A stretch of 64,000 bases of DNA from Pseudoroseomonas cervicalis. Its GTDB lineage: Bacteria > Pseudomonadota > Alphaproteobacteria > Acetobacterales > Acetobacteraceae. Positions within the stretch are counted from its first letter, which is position 1. Every line of letters starts with the position of its first letter. A program made the position numbers and the translations under genes. The stretch covers positions 2,025,001 through 2,089,000 of the forward strand of contig NZ_JAUTAJ010000004.1 in assembly GCF_030818485.1 (NCBI RefSeq), read 5' to 3'. The notes under the pieces were generated by a model, which worked only from the letters and a program-made list of their open reading frames with translations, searched no databases and was not told the DNA's origin. Of this stretch, positions 34,465-42,618 are shown piece after piece.

Positions 34465-35858
34465 GGCAGCAGCCCCGCCGCCTCGGCCAGCAGCGCGCCG
34501 AGCGGCGCCGGCAGGGCGATGCCGAGCAGCAGCGCCGCCGCCAGCGCCAGGCCGAGCGGCAGCAGGGTCCGGCTCTCACCCCCTGCCCCCGGCGCCGCCG
34601 GGACCCGCAGCAGACGGTGCAGCGCCCGCAGCAGGGACAGGGCCAGCAGCAGCAGGCCGATCCCGAGCGGCAGGGAGAGCCAGGACAGCCGCGCCGCCAT
34701 CTGCTGCACCAGCAGGAAATCGCTGGCGAACAGGGCAAAGGGCGGCAGCCCGGCCAGCCCCAGCAGCGCCAGCGCCAGGCCACGCCGCGCCCCGGGCCGC
34801 AGCGCCGGCCAGCCGGCCGCCCTGGCGGCGCCGAGGCCCGGCACCAGGAGCAGCCCGCCCAGCAGCAGCAGCGCGCCCATCAGATGCAGCAGCCCGGCGA
34901 GCGAGGCCGGCCCGCCCAGCCCGAAGCCGATGCCGGCCAGGCCGAGCTGCGCCACGCCGCACCAGCCCGGCAGGCGGCGCGGCCCGCCACGCCCGGCCAG
35001 CAGCGCCGCGGCCGCCAGCAGCAGCGCCAGCATCCCGGCGGCCAGCAGCAGCGCCCCGGGCGAGGGCAGGAAACCCGGCATCACCGCCAGCCCCGCCACC
35101 GCCCGGATGCGCGCCACGGCGTGCAGCGACGCGGCCCCCAGCAGCAGCGCCGCCAGCAGCGGCAGATGCGCCGGCCCGCCAGCCGGGCCCGGCCGGCCCA
35201 CCCGGCCGGCCAGCGGCGGCAGCAGCAGCAGCATCAGGCTGGCCTGCGCCACCAGCAGGCAGGCGAAGCCGAGGCCGAGCAGCGCCGCATCGGCCTCCCG
35301 CGCCACCAGGCGCAGCGCGGTCCAGGACAGGGCGGCGTCGCCGGCATGCGGCGCGGCGGCGATGCCCAGCAGCAGCACGCCGAACAGCGCCAGGGCGACG
35401 GCGACGCCGCCGGCCAGCAGCACCCGCCCGGCCACGGCGCGGCCCAGCCTTCCGCCCTGCCCGGCCAGCAGCAGCGCCAGGGCCAGCACGCCAGCCTGCA
35501 CCGCCAGCCCCATCAGGCCGAGATGGTCGGCCAGTAGCGCCAGGTGATGCGCGCCCAGCGCCAGCTGGTAGCCGGCCAGGCTGCCGCGGGACGGCCCGCC
35601 CCGCCCGGCCGGCGCCACCGCCCAGGCCAGGGCGCCGCACAGGCCGAGCAGCGCGCCCGGCAGCAGCAGCGCCAGGTTCAGCGCGTCCAGATGCAGCAGC
35701 CCCGCCGTCTCGCGCGGCAGGGCGAAAAGCGACAGCGCCAGGGCCAGCCCGCCGGCGCTGGCCAGCAGGTTCAGCCCCAGCAGCGGCAGCCGGGGCAGCG
35801 GCAGCAGCGCCAGCAGCAGCGCCGCGCCGGGCGGCAGCAGGATCAGGAGTTCCAGCAT
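34461..35858 (-). CDS. Antiporter-like membrane subunit (HyfF-like)
   Basis: This 465-residue, Leu/Ala-rich protein has about 13 predicted membrane helices. It matches HyfF-type NuoL/M/N paralogues around ADHLGLMGLAVQAGVL, VALALFGVLLLG and GLAGLPPFALFASDFLL. The usual TM5 glutamate (LGLMWVAIE in typical relatives, recalled from memory) is Gln here (AVQA). The His-Trp-Leu-Pro-Asp-Ala-His loop and the later Glu-His are also absent. It overlaps its upstream neighbour by one base and its downstream neighbour by four. Confidence 0.8.
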   Translation of the reverse strand: MLELLILLPPGAALLLALLPLPRLPLLGLNLLASAGGLALALSLFALPRETAGLLHLDALNLALLLPGALLGLCGALAWAVAPAGRGGPSRGSLAGYQLALGAHHLALLADHLGLMGLAVQAGVLALALLLAGQGGRLGRAVAGRVLLAGGVAVALALFGVLLLGIAAAPHAGDAALSWTALRLVAREADAALLGLGFACLLVAQASLMLLLLPPLAGRVGRPGPAGGPAHLPLLAALLLGAASLHAVARIRAVAGLAVMPGFLPSPGALLLAAGMLALLLAAAALLAGRGGPRRLPGWCGVAQLGLAGIGFGLGGPASLAGLLHLMGALLLLGGLLLVPGLGAARAAGWPALRPGARRGLALALLGLAGLPPFALFASDFLLVQQMAARLSWLSLPLGIGLLLLALSLLRALHRLLRVPAAPGAGGESRTLLPLGLALAAALLLGIALPAPLGALLAEAAGLLP

Positions 35859-36673
35859 CAGCGGGGATCCCCGCCCGGAAAGCCACGGAACGCCGCGCCC
35901 GGATCGTCACGATGCGCCGCGCCGGGGCCATCGCGGCGCTCCGCGTTCAGGACTTCCTGGCGCTCCGCGCCAAATTCATCCCGGCGCTCCACGCCGGGAG
36001 GGTCGCCGGAGGCCGCCACCGGGCGGCGCCACAGCGCGGCGCGGCGGGCGGCACCGCCCGGCCCCAGAGCCAGCCAGAACGCGGCGGCGGCCAGCGCCAG
36101 CAGCAGCGCCGCCGCCGGCAGCCCCGCCGCCAGGCGCAGCCCGGGCAGGCCGGCGGCCAGCAGGGTCAGCCCGTTCTCCATGCCGAGCAGCCCCGCCACC
36201 AGCGAGGCCGGATGGCGGCGCAGCACCAGCAGCAGCAGGCCGAGCAGCAGCACCGACAGCGCGATGGCCAGATCCTCGCGCGAGGCGCGCGGCCAGGGCA
36301 GCGCCTCGCCCGCCGGCAGGACGGTGCCGACCGGCAGCACCGCCAGGCAGGCCAGCACCACCAGGGCCAGCCCGGCCAGCAGCGGCCAGGCGGCGCCGCG
36401 CGGCGCGGCCGGCATCGGCAGCGGCGGCGACAGGCGGCGCAGGGCGAAGGGCACCAGCAGCGCCTTGGCCAGCCCGGCCAGGGCGGCAAGGCCGAGCAGC
36501 CCGGCATCGCCCAGCAGCAGCGCCTGCCAGCCCAGCGCCAGCGAGGCCAGCCCGCCCTGCAGCGCGATCAGCCCGGCGAGCGCCGGCAGGCGGCGCGGCG
36601 GCAGCAGGGCGAAGCCGGCCAGCAGCACCAGCCCGCCCAGCAGATTGACCAGATCCTGCGACCAGGGGTTCAT
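35858..36673 (-). CDS. NuoK-like membrane subunit with C-terminal octapeptide repeats (HyfE-like)
   Basis: This 271-residue protein has about seven membrane helices. The family segment RRHPASLVAGLLGMENGLTL identifies it as HyfE-like. The segment usually reading ELGxAFDVL is AGLPAAALLLAL, so the conserved Glu and Asp are missing. HyfE proteins are usually near 215 residues. Here about 55 extra C-terminal residues comprise six 8-residue units (ERRDEFGA, ERQEVLNA, ERRDGPGA, AHRDDPGA and two more degenerate ones), encoded by a 24-bp tandem repeat. Confidence 0.78.
   Translation of the reverse strand: MNPWSQDLVNLLGGLVLLAGFALLPPRRLPALAGLIALQGGLASLALGWQALLLGDAGLLGLAALAGLAKALLVPFALRRLSPPLPMPAAPRGAAWPLLAGLALVVLACLAVLPVGTVLPAGEALPWPRASREDLAIALSVLLLGLLLLVLRRHPASLVAGLLGMENGLTLLAAGLPGLRLAAGLPAAALLLALAAAAFWLALGPGGAARRAALWRRPVAASGDPPGVERRDEFGAERQEVLNAERRDGPGAAHRDDPGAAFRGFPGGDPR
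35870..36013 (-). repeat. 24-bp tandem repeat inside the HyfE-like gene
   Basis: Six degenerate 24-bp units are in frame, each encoding an octapeptide of pattern xxRDxPGA. On the plus strand the shared core GGCGCTCCGCG recurs at 35935, 35959 and (with one change) 35983. The tract is cytosolic-tail coding and absent from the usual family length. Confidence 0.8.
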
Positions 36674-36697
36674 GGCAGGGGGCTCATCGGGCGCGCC

Positions 36698-37657
36698 TCA
36701 CGCCAGCCCCGTGGCCAGCAGCAGGAAGACCAGGCCGAGCAGCGCCAGCAGCAGCGCCAGGCCCAGCAGCTCGGGCAGGCGGCGCGTCGGCAGCCTGGCC
36801 AGCAGCGCCTCGGCCAGCGCCAGGCCCAGCGCCAGCAGGCCGAGCTTGGCCAGCCAAGCCAGCAGGCCGAAGCCCCAGGCCAGCGGGCCGTCATCGGCCT
36901 CCACCGTGCCGAAGGGCAGGAACAGCGCGGCCAGCAGCGACAGCCAGAGCAGCAGGCGCAGCGCCGCCTGCATCTCCCACAGCGCCAGATGCCGGCCCGA
37001 GGCCTCCAGCCGCATGGCGCCCTGGCCGAGGGCGGGTTCCGACAGCCCGGCCGGGTCCTCGGCCGGCAGCCGGCCATTGGCGGCCAGCCCCACCGCCAGC
37101 AGCGCCGCCAGCGACAGGGCCAAAGGCAGCCGGGCGGCCCAGGCGCCCTCCTGCAGCGCGGCCCCGGCGGCGTCCAGATTGGTGCCGCCGGTCAGGATGG
37201 CGAAGGCCATGACGCAGAGCAGGAAGGCGGGCTCGGCGAAGCGGGCGAAGCCGGCCTCCCGCGCCGCGCCGAGGCCGCCCAGCGCGGTGCCCGAATCCAT
37301 CGCCGCCAGCGCCAGGGCCAGCCGCGCGATCGCCAGCAGCCCGGCCAGCAGCACCAGATCGGCCATGCCGCCCAGCGCCATGCCGCGGGCGAAGCCGGGC
37401 ACCAGGGCGGCGGCCAGCAGCGTCGCCGCCAGCGCCGCATGCGGGGCGACCGGCGTCACCGGCGAGGCGTGCTCGGCCAGCACCGGCTGCTTGCGCAGCA
37501 GCTTCATCAGGTCGCGCCAGGCCTGCCAGGGCGGCGGACCCTGCCGCCCTTCCAGCCGCGCGCGCAGCCAGCGCAGCAGCCCGACCAGCAGCGGCGCCAG
37601 CGCCAGCAGCAGCGCCAGGTGCAGCAGCTGCGCCAGCAGGCCGGCCAGCCCGTTCAC
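36698..37657 (-). CDS. NuoH-like membrane subunit (HyfC/HycD-like)
   Basis: This 319-residue protein with about eight helices links the membrane arm to the peripheral arm in this superfamily. WQAWRDLMKLLRKQPVLAEH, LAANGRLPAEDPAGLSEPAL and MRLEASGRHLALWEMQAALR are clear HyfC/HycD signatures. In the region that usually reads LTMIHEAMILEYSGR, this protein has LGQGAMRLEASGR, losing the His-Glu pair but keeping the second Glu. A GTG start is inferred because GTG at 37657 overlaps the upstream TGA by four bases (GTGA). Confidence 0.82.
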   Translation of the reverse strand: MNGLAGLLAQLLHLALLLALAPLLVGLLRWLRARLEGRQGPPPWQAWRDLMKLLRKQPVLAEHASPVTPVAPHAALAATLLAAALVPGFARGMALGGMADLVLLAGLLAIARLALALAAMDSGTALGGLGAAREAGFARFAEPAFLLCVMAFAILTGGTNLDAAGAALQEGAWAARLPLALSLAALLAVGLAANGRLPAEDPAGLSEPALGQGAMRLEASGRHLALWEMQAALRLLLWLSLLAALFLPFGTVEADDGPLAWGFGLLAWLAKLGLLALGLALAEALLARLPTRRLPELLGLALLLALLGLVFLLLATGLA

Positions 37658-39696
37658 CGCCCGCCCCCGAGGCCGAGCAGCGCCAGCAGGAGCAGCAGCA
37701 GGCCAAAGCCCGGCAGTAGCAGCCCGCCCAGCTTCAGGCGGCGCCAGGGCCGGCGCGGCCGGGACCGGCCACCCTGCCGGGCCAGGAGGGCCGACAGCAT
37801 GGCGGGCCAGCCGGCATCCGGGGCGGCGGGCAGCAGCGCCTCCAGCCCGCGCCGCGCCGGCTGGGCGAAGCCCTCGGCGGTGGGCTGGGTGGTCGGGTCG
37901 CCGAAGGGCAGATGCGGCGGCGGCGCGACGAAGCCGCCATCCCAGACCGGGCCGCGCCGCGAGGGGCGCGGCGAGAGCAGCCGCAGCGCCGCCGCCAGCG
38001 CCAGGAAGACCAGGCCGAGCAGCAGGGCGAGCCCCAGCGGATGATAGGCCGAGGCGGCGTCCGAGGCGCGCACCGCCCAGATCGAGGCGGCCGACAGCCC
38101 GCCCGGATGGCCGGACAGCAGCGCCACCGCCGGCCCGCCCAGCGTCAGCAGCGGGCCCGGCAGCAGCCCGACCAGCAGCCCGGCCCCGGCCAGGGCGAAG
38201 AGCAGCGCCAGGGTGGCGGGCGGCGCCTCTTGCGCCCCCAGGGTGCGCGGCGCGCGCGGCCGGCCGAGAAAGGCCAGGCCCCAGAGCCGCAGCATGGCGA
38301 ACCCGGCCAGCGCCGCCGCCATGCCGATCAGCCCGACCGAGGCCGCCAGCAGCAGCTGCAGCCCGAGCTCGCCCACCCGCCAGGCGGCCAGCAGCGCCTG
38401 CAGCAGCAGCCATTGCGCGGCGAAGCCGGCGAGCGGCGGCAGGGCGGCGGCGGTGGCGGCCCCGGCCAGCGCCGCCAGCGACAGGCGCGGCATCACATGG
38501 ATCAGCCCGCCCAGCCGGTCCAGCCGCAGGCTGCCGGCGCCGTGGCGCACCTCGCCGGCGGCCAGCCAGAGCAGCACCTGGGCCAGGGTCAGGCCCAGCA
38601 GCTGCAGCAGCCCCGCCCCCGCCGCCAGCGCCGCCAGCGGCCCGAGATCGGCGGCGCGCAGGATGGCCGACAGGCCGAGGGCCAGCACCACCAGCCCGGC
38701 CTGGCCGAGCCCGCTCCAGGCCAGCACGGTGTTCAGCTCGGCCGCGCGGGCGGCGCGCAGCGCGCCGAACAGGGCGGCCACGGCGCCCAGCAGCAGCAGC
38801 GGCGCGCCCCAGGACAGGCCCTGCCCCAGCCCGCCGAGATCGAGCAGCAGCCGGGCCACCAGATAGAGCGGCAGCGGCCCCAGCGCCGCGGCCAGCAGCA
38901 TGGCGAGCGGCGAGGGCGCGGTGACCGGCAGGGCCGGCAGCGCCGCCGGCAGGGTGGCGGCGCCCAGCAGCACCAGCGCCAGCACCGCCAGGGCCGTGCC
39001 GCCCTGCGGCGGCGCGGCGCGCAGCCCGGCGAAGGAGAGGTCGCCCGCCAGCCCGCCCATCAGCCCGATCGCCGGCGCCAGCGAGGCGGCCCCCAGCGCA
39101 GCGAGGCCGAGCGGCCAGCGCGGCGCGCCCTGGGCGGGGGGCGGCGGCGGCGGCGCCGAGGCCAGGGCGAAGCCCTGCACCAGCGGCGCGGCCCTGGCAT
39201 GGCCGCCAGGCGCGACCCCGGCCAGCAGCGGCCAGGCGGCCAACGGCGCCGCCAGCGCGCCCAGCAGCAGGGTGAAGCCATCGCCGGCCAGCAGCGCCAG
39301 CGCGGCGGCGGCCAGCAGCAGCGGCCAGGCGCCGGGCGAGGTGCCGCCGAGCAGCGCCGGCCAGCCGATGGCGCCATCATGCCCCTGGCGCCCGGCCCCC
39401 TGCCCCAGCTGCAGCGCGGCCAGCGAGGCGGCCAGGCCGCACAGGCCGAAGGGCAGCAGGAACCAGGCGGAAAGCCCGTCGAGATCGAGCGCCAGCGGCG
39501 CCCAGGCGGGGCCCACCGGCAGCAGCAGCGGCGCCGCCGCAACCCCCAGCAGCGCGGCCAGGCCGGCCAGCGCCAGCCCGGCCGAGGCCAGGGCGCTGCC
39601 GGCCAGCACCAGCGGCGCCAGCCGCGCCATCGCGCCCCCCGCCAGGGCAAGCAGCAGCAGCAGGGCCAGCAGCAGCCCCGACATCTCGGTCAGCAT
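37654..39696 (-). CDS. Antiporter-like membrane subunit (HyfB-like)
   Basis: This 680-residue protein has about 16 membrane helices, the largest subunit and first gene of the six-gene operon. HyfB relatives are recognised by LPLYLVARLLLDLGG, LHVMPRLSL-type IHVMPRLSLAALAG and the C-terminal DAASAYHPLGLALLLGL followed by RRGPVWDGG. Where relatives have a TM5 glutamate (DAFTFLLAWELMSL type), this protein reads DGFTLLLGALAAPL. The HxWLPxAH loop and TM7 lysine positions also lack charges. The frame is intact throughout. Its start lies 39 nt after the aldo/keto reductase stop. Confidence 0.8.
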   Translation of the reverse strand: MLTEMSGLLLALLLLLALAGGAMARLAPLVLAGSALASAGLALAGLAALLGVAAAPLLLPVGPAWAPLALDLDGLSAWFLLPFGLCGLAASLAALQLGQGAGRQGHDGAIGWPALLGGTSPGAWPLLLAAAALALLAGDGFTLLLGALAAPLAAWPLLAGVAPGGHARAAPLVQGFALASAPPPPPPAQGAPRWPLGLAALGAASLAPAIGLMGGLAGDLSFAGLRAAPPQGGTALAVLALVLLGAATLPAALPALPVTAPSPLAMLLAAALGPLPLYLVARLLLDLGGLGQGLSWGAPLLLLGAVAALFGALRAARAAELNTVLAWSGLGQAGLVVLALGLSAILRAADLGPLAALAAGAGLLQLLGLTLAQVLLWLAAGEVRHGAGSLRLDRLGGLIHVMPRLSLAALAGAATAAALPPLAGFAAQWLLLQALLAAWRVGELGLQLLLAASVGLIGMAAALAGFAMLRLWGLAFLGRPRAPRTLGAQEAPPATLALLFALAGAGLLVGLLPGPLLTLGGPAVALLSGHPGGLSAASIWAVRASDAASAYHPLGLALLLGLVFLALAAALRLLSPRPSRRGPVWDGGFVAPPPHLPFGDPTTQPTAEGFAQPARRGLEALLPAAPDAGWPAMLSALLARQGGRSRPRRPWRRLKLGGLLLPGFGLLLLLLALLGLGGGR

Positions 39697-39735
39697 GGAG
39701 GGTCGCGCCGGATCACCGCGGCAGGATAACCCCGG

Positions 39736-40566
39736 TCAGAGCATCGCCAAGGGCTGCTTGCGGCGTGGCGGCGGGAAGGCGGCGTCCAGCTCGGCCAGGT
39801 CCTCGGGCGTCAGCACGATCTTCCAGACCTCGGCATTCTCGCGCAGATGCGCCTCGGTCGAGGCCTTCGGGATGCTGATCACGCCCTCCTTGCGCAGCGT
39901 CCAGGCCAGCGCGATCTGCGCCGGGCTGGCGCCCTGGCGGGCGGCGATGCGGGCCAGCGTGCGGTGGCCGAGCAGCGCGCCGCCCTGGCCCACCGGGGAA
40001 TAGGCCATCACCGGCATCTTCAGCCGCGCCGCATAGGGCAGCAGGTCGAACTCCACGCCGCGCGCCTCCAGATTGTACAGCACCTGGTCGGTGGCGCAGT
40101 CGGACAGGGCGGGGCCCAGCTCCTCCAGATCCTCGACATCGAGGTTGGAGACGCCCCAGCGGCGGATCTTGCCCTGCTCCACCGCGCGCTCCATCGCCTC
40201 CACCGTCTCGGCCAGCTTCACGCCGCCGCGCCAGTGCAGCAGGTAGAGGTCGAGCACATCGGTGCGCAGCCGCCGCAGGCTGGCCTCCAGCGCGCGCGGC
40301 AGCGCCTGGCGGGAGGCGTTGTGCGGATAGACCTTGCTGACCAGGAAGACCTCCTGGCGGCGGCCCTCGATGGCCTCGGCCACCACCTCCTCGGCGCCGC
40401 CCTCGGCATACATCTCGGCGGTGTCGATCAGCGTCAGGCCGAGATCGAGGCCGAGGCGCAGCACACGCGCCTCGGCGGCGCGGTCGGCGCCGCGCTCGCC
40501 CAGTTTCCAGCTGCCCTGGCCCAGGGCGGGAACGGTGCTGCCATCCGGCAGGGCGACTCTGTTCAT
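39736..40566 (-). CDS. Aldo/keto reductase
   Basis: This 276-residue NADPH-dependent carbonyl reductase has a TIM-barrel fold. The catalytic tetrad is visible: Asp and Tyr in LIDTAEMYAEG, Lys in FLVSKVYPHN and His in LYLLHWRGG. The NADP-binding end reads SIPKASTEAHLRENA. AGGGGA precedes the ATG. It lies 39 nt upstream of the HyfB-like gene on the same strand with no terminator between, so it may be the first cistron of that operon. Its substrate is unknown. Confidence 0.9.
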   Translation of the reverse strand: MNRVALPDGSTVPALGQGSWKLGERGADRAAEARVLRLGLDLGLTLIDTAEMYAEGGAEEVVAEAIEGRRQEVFLVSKVYPHNASRQALPRALEASLRRLRTDVLDLYLLHWRGGVKLAETVEAMERAVEQGKIRRWGVSNLDVEDLEELGPALSDCATDQVLYNLEARGVEFDLLPYAARLKMPVMAYSPVGQGGALLGHRTLARIAARQGASPAQIALAWTLRKEGVISIPKASTEAHLRENAEVWKIVLTPEDLAELDAAFPPPRRKQPLAML

Positions 40567-40589
40567 GGCGGATTCCCCTCTGCGTTCCT

Positions 40590-41231
40590 ATGTTGCGCGG
40601 CATGCGCGCTCTCGCCACCCTCGCCCTCGCTCTTGTCAGCTGCGGCGCCGTGCTGCCCGCCACGGCCCAGGCCCAGGACAGTTTCGGCCCCTGGATCCTG
40701 AGCTGCGCCGCCGACCCGATGACCGACCGGGCCAGCTGCCGGATGACCTACCAGACCCCGGTGGAGCCGGCCTCGGCCGGCAGCGGCGCGCTGGCGCTGG
40801 AGGTGGCGCCGCGGCGCGGCCGGCTGGTGCCGGTGGTGACGGCACGGGAGCTCGGCCTCGACAGCGCGGCGCGCGGGCTGCTGGCGCTGACCGGCACGGC
40901 GCAGCTGCGCTTCCCGCCCAACCGGATGTTCGAGATGCCCTGCAGCCTGGAGGGCCGCTCCGTCGTCTGCGCCCCGCGCCCCGAGGATGCGGCGCGCGCC
41001 GCCGAGGAGCTGCCGCGCGCCGAGCGGGTGCTGGTGCGGGTGATGGGCCTGGGCAGCGCCACCGCCGAGGCGCCGCCGCGCGAGCTGCCGCTGGCGCAGA
41101 CCGAGGCGGCGCTGGCCGCCTTCCGCGCCCGGGCGCCTGCCGAGCAGGCGGCCGAGCCGCCGCCGCCCTTCGACCTGCGCGAGCTGGTGCAGCGGATGCA
41201 GCGTTTTTTCTTTCCCTCCAGCGAGCCGTGA
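40590..41231 (+). CDS. Secreted IalB-like protein
   Basis: This 213-residue precursor has a signal peptide (MRALATLALALVSCGAVLPATAQA). The segment FGPWILSCAADPMTDRASCR resembles the start of invasion-associated-locus-B (IalB) proteins, with a paired cysteine further on (MPCSLEGRSVVCAP). The Ala/Glu-rich C-terminus ends in a basic-aromatic LVQRMQRFFF. An alternative ATG lies at 40602. No ribosome site is clear. It is divergent from the reductase with only 23 nt between start codons. The IalB assignment is tentative; its function is unknown. Confidence 0.7.
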   Translation: MLRGMRALATLALALVSCGAVLPATAQAQDSFGPWILSCAADPMTDRASCRMTYQTPVEPASAGSGALALEVAPRRGRLVPVVTARELGLDSAARGLLALTGTAQLRFPPNRMFEMPCSLEGRSVVCAPRPEDAARAAEELPRAERVLVRVMGLGSATAEAPPRELPLAQTEAALAAFRARAPAEQAAEPPPPFDLRELVQRMQRFFFPSSEP

Positions 41232-41272
41232 CGCGGCCACCACCCGGCTGAACACCGGGCGGCAGGCGCGGC

Positions 41273-42514
41273 TCAGCCCGCCTCGCCCAGGGTTGCGGCG
41301 CGGCGATAGCTCCAATCGATCTTCACCGGCTGGCCGGTCTGCGCCGCGCGGTACATCGCCAGGATCAGCCGCACATCCTGCAGGCCCTCCTCGCCCGGGC
41401 TGTGCACCGGGCGGCCCTCGCGGATCGCGCCCGCCATGTGGTCGAGCTGCCGGGCGAACTGGCTGGCCTCGGGGATCAGCAGCTGCTCGGTCGCCTGCTG
41501 GGTGCGGATCGACATGCCGTGGCGGTAGTAATGCGTCGCCGGCTCCATCAGCAGGCTGGCCTTGCTGCCCTGCACGGCGAAGCGGTTGGCCTGGTAGGAA
41601 TAGCCGGTGGAGCCCAGCACGGTGATGCCGCCGGGGAAGCGCATGCGCCAGGTGGTGACATCCTCGACATCGCCGAAGCGCGGATCCTCCGGCGTGTGGC
41701 TCCAGGCCGAGATCTCCTCCGGCTCCGCCCCCAGCAGGTAGCGCGCGCCATTGACGCCATAGATGCCGACATCGAACAGCGCGCCACCACCGGCGAGAGC
41801 CTTGCGCACCCGCCACTGGTCGGCCGGCACGCTGTCCGGGTTCACGGGGCGGGCATTGTCGGTGTGGACCACGCGCACATCGCCAAGCTGGCCCTCGCGG
41901 ATGCGGCGGATCGCCTCCAGGCTGTAGGGCTCGTAATGGCAGCGATAGCCGATCATCAGCTGGCGGTCGGCCTGCCTGGCCGCCTCGATCATGCGCTGGC
42001 AGGCCTCGACGCTCGGCGCCATCGGCTTCTCGCACAGCACATGCTTGCCGGCGCGCAAGGACCGCACGGTGAATTCCTCATGCAGCGAAGGCGGCGTGAT
42101 GACATAGACCACGTCGATCTCGTCATTTTCGGCGATGCGCTCGAGATCGTCATAGCCATAGATCGCCTCGCGCCGGACGCCATAGCGGTCGGCGACGGTT
42201 TCGGCCTTCTGGCGGTTGCCGCTGATGAGGGCCACCAGCCGCGAATGCTGCGTCTCGCCGAAGGCCGGGATGATCTGGTTCAGCGCGTATTGCCCGAGGC
42301 CGAGCACGGCATAGCCCACGCGGCGGGCCGGCGCGTCGGGCTGCGCCACCTCCATCTTCGGCATCGGCCGGCCGGTGGCCTGGGTCGGCAGCGAACCGCC
42401 GCCGCCCTGGGCCAGGGCGGGAGAGGCCAGCGCCGAGGCCGCGACCACGCCGCCACCCGAATTGCGCAGGAAATGCCGGCGCGAGAGGAAACCGGGCAGG
42501 GATCGGGGGGCCAT
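41273..42514 (-). CDS. gfo: Glucose-fructose oxidoreductase homologue, Tat-exported
   Basis: This 413-residue Gfo/Idh/MocA enzyme closely follows the periplasmic Zymomonas glucose-fructose oxidoreductase: VGYAVLGLGQYALNQIIPAF, AGKHVLCEKPMA, LMIGYRCHYEPYSLEAIR, GGGALFDVGIYGVNGARYLL and SPGEEGLQDVRLI. That enzyme uses tightly bound NADP to oxidise glucose while reducing fructose to sorbitol. The N-terminus has a twin-arginine signal (SRRHFLRNSGGGVVAASALA). The ATG at 42514 places this correctly. Substrates are inferred from homology only. Confidence 0.88.
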   Translation of the reverse strand: MAPRSLPGFLSRRHFLRNSGGGVVAASALASPALAQGGGGSLPTQATGRPMPKMEVAQPDAPARRVGYAVLGLGQYALNQIIPAFGETQHSRLVALISGNRQKAETVADRYGVRREAIYGYDDLERIAENDEIDVVYVITPPSLHEEFTVRSLRAGKHVLCEKPMAPSVEACQRMIEAARQADRQLMIGYRCHYEPYSLEAIRRIREGQLGDVRVVHTDNARPVNPDSVPADQWRVRKALAGGGALFDVGIYGVNGARYLLGAEPEEISAWSHTPEDPRFGDVEDVTTWRMRFPGGITVLGSTGYSYQANRFAVQGSKASLLMEPATHYYRHGMSIRTQQATEQLLIPEASQFARQLDHMAGAIREGRPVHSPGEEGLQDVRLILAMYRAAQTGQPVKIDWSYRRAATLGEAG

Positions 42515-42618
42515 GGCGCAGTCCTTCCGAAGCGTCGCGTCGGCAGGATGAACAAATGGCCATGCGGACAGTTGCGTGGGCGGGGTGGCGGAGGGCCTGC
42601 CCCCCCGCCGGCCGCAGC

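Noticed and set aside
32297..39696. Annotation as a true [NiFe] hydrogenase-4 or as respiratory complex I
   Set aside because: The Ni-binding cysteines are absent, and complex I genes NuoA, NuoE-G, NuoI and NuoJ are missing from the cluster.
34500..39700. Dense CAGCAG/GCCGGC runs that look like a simple repeat or CRISPR-like pattern
   Set aside because: The runs are codon-level repetition of Leu and Ala codons in membrane helices; there is no constant repeat with spacers.
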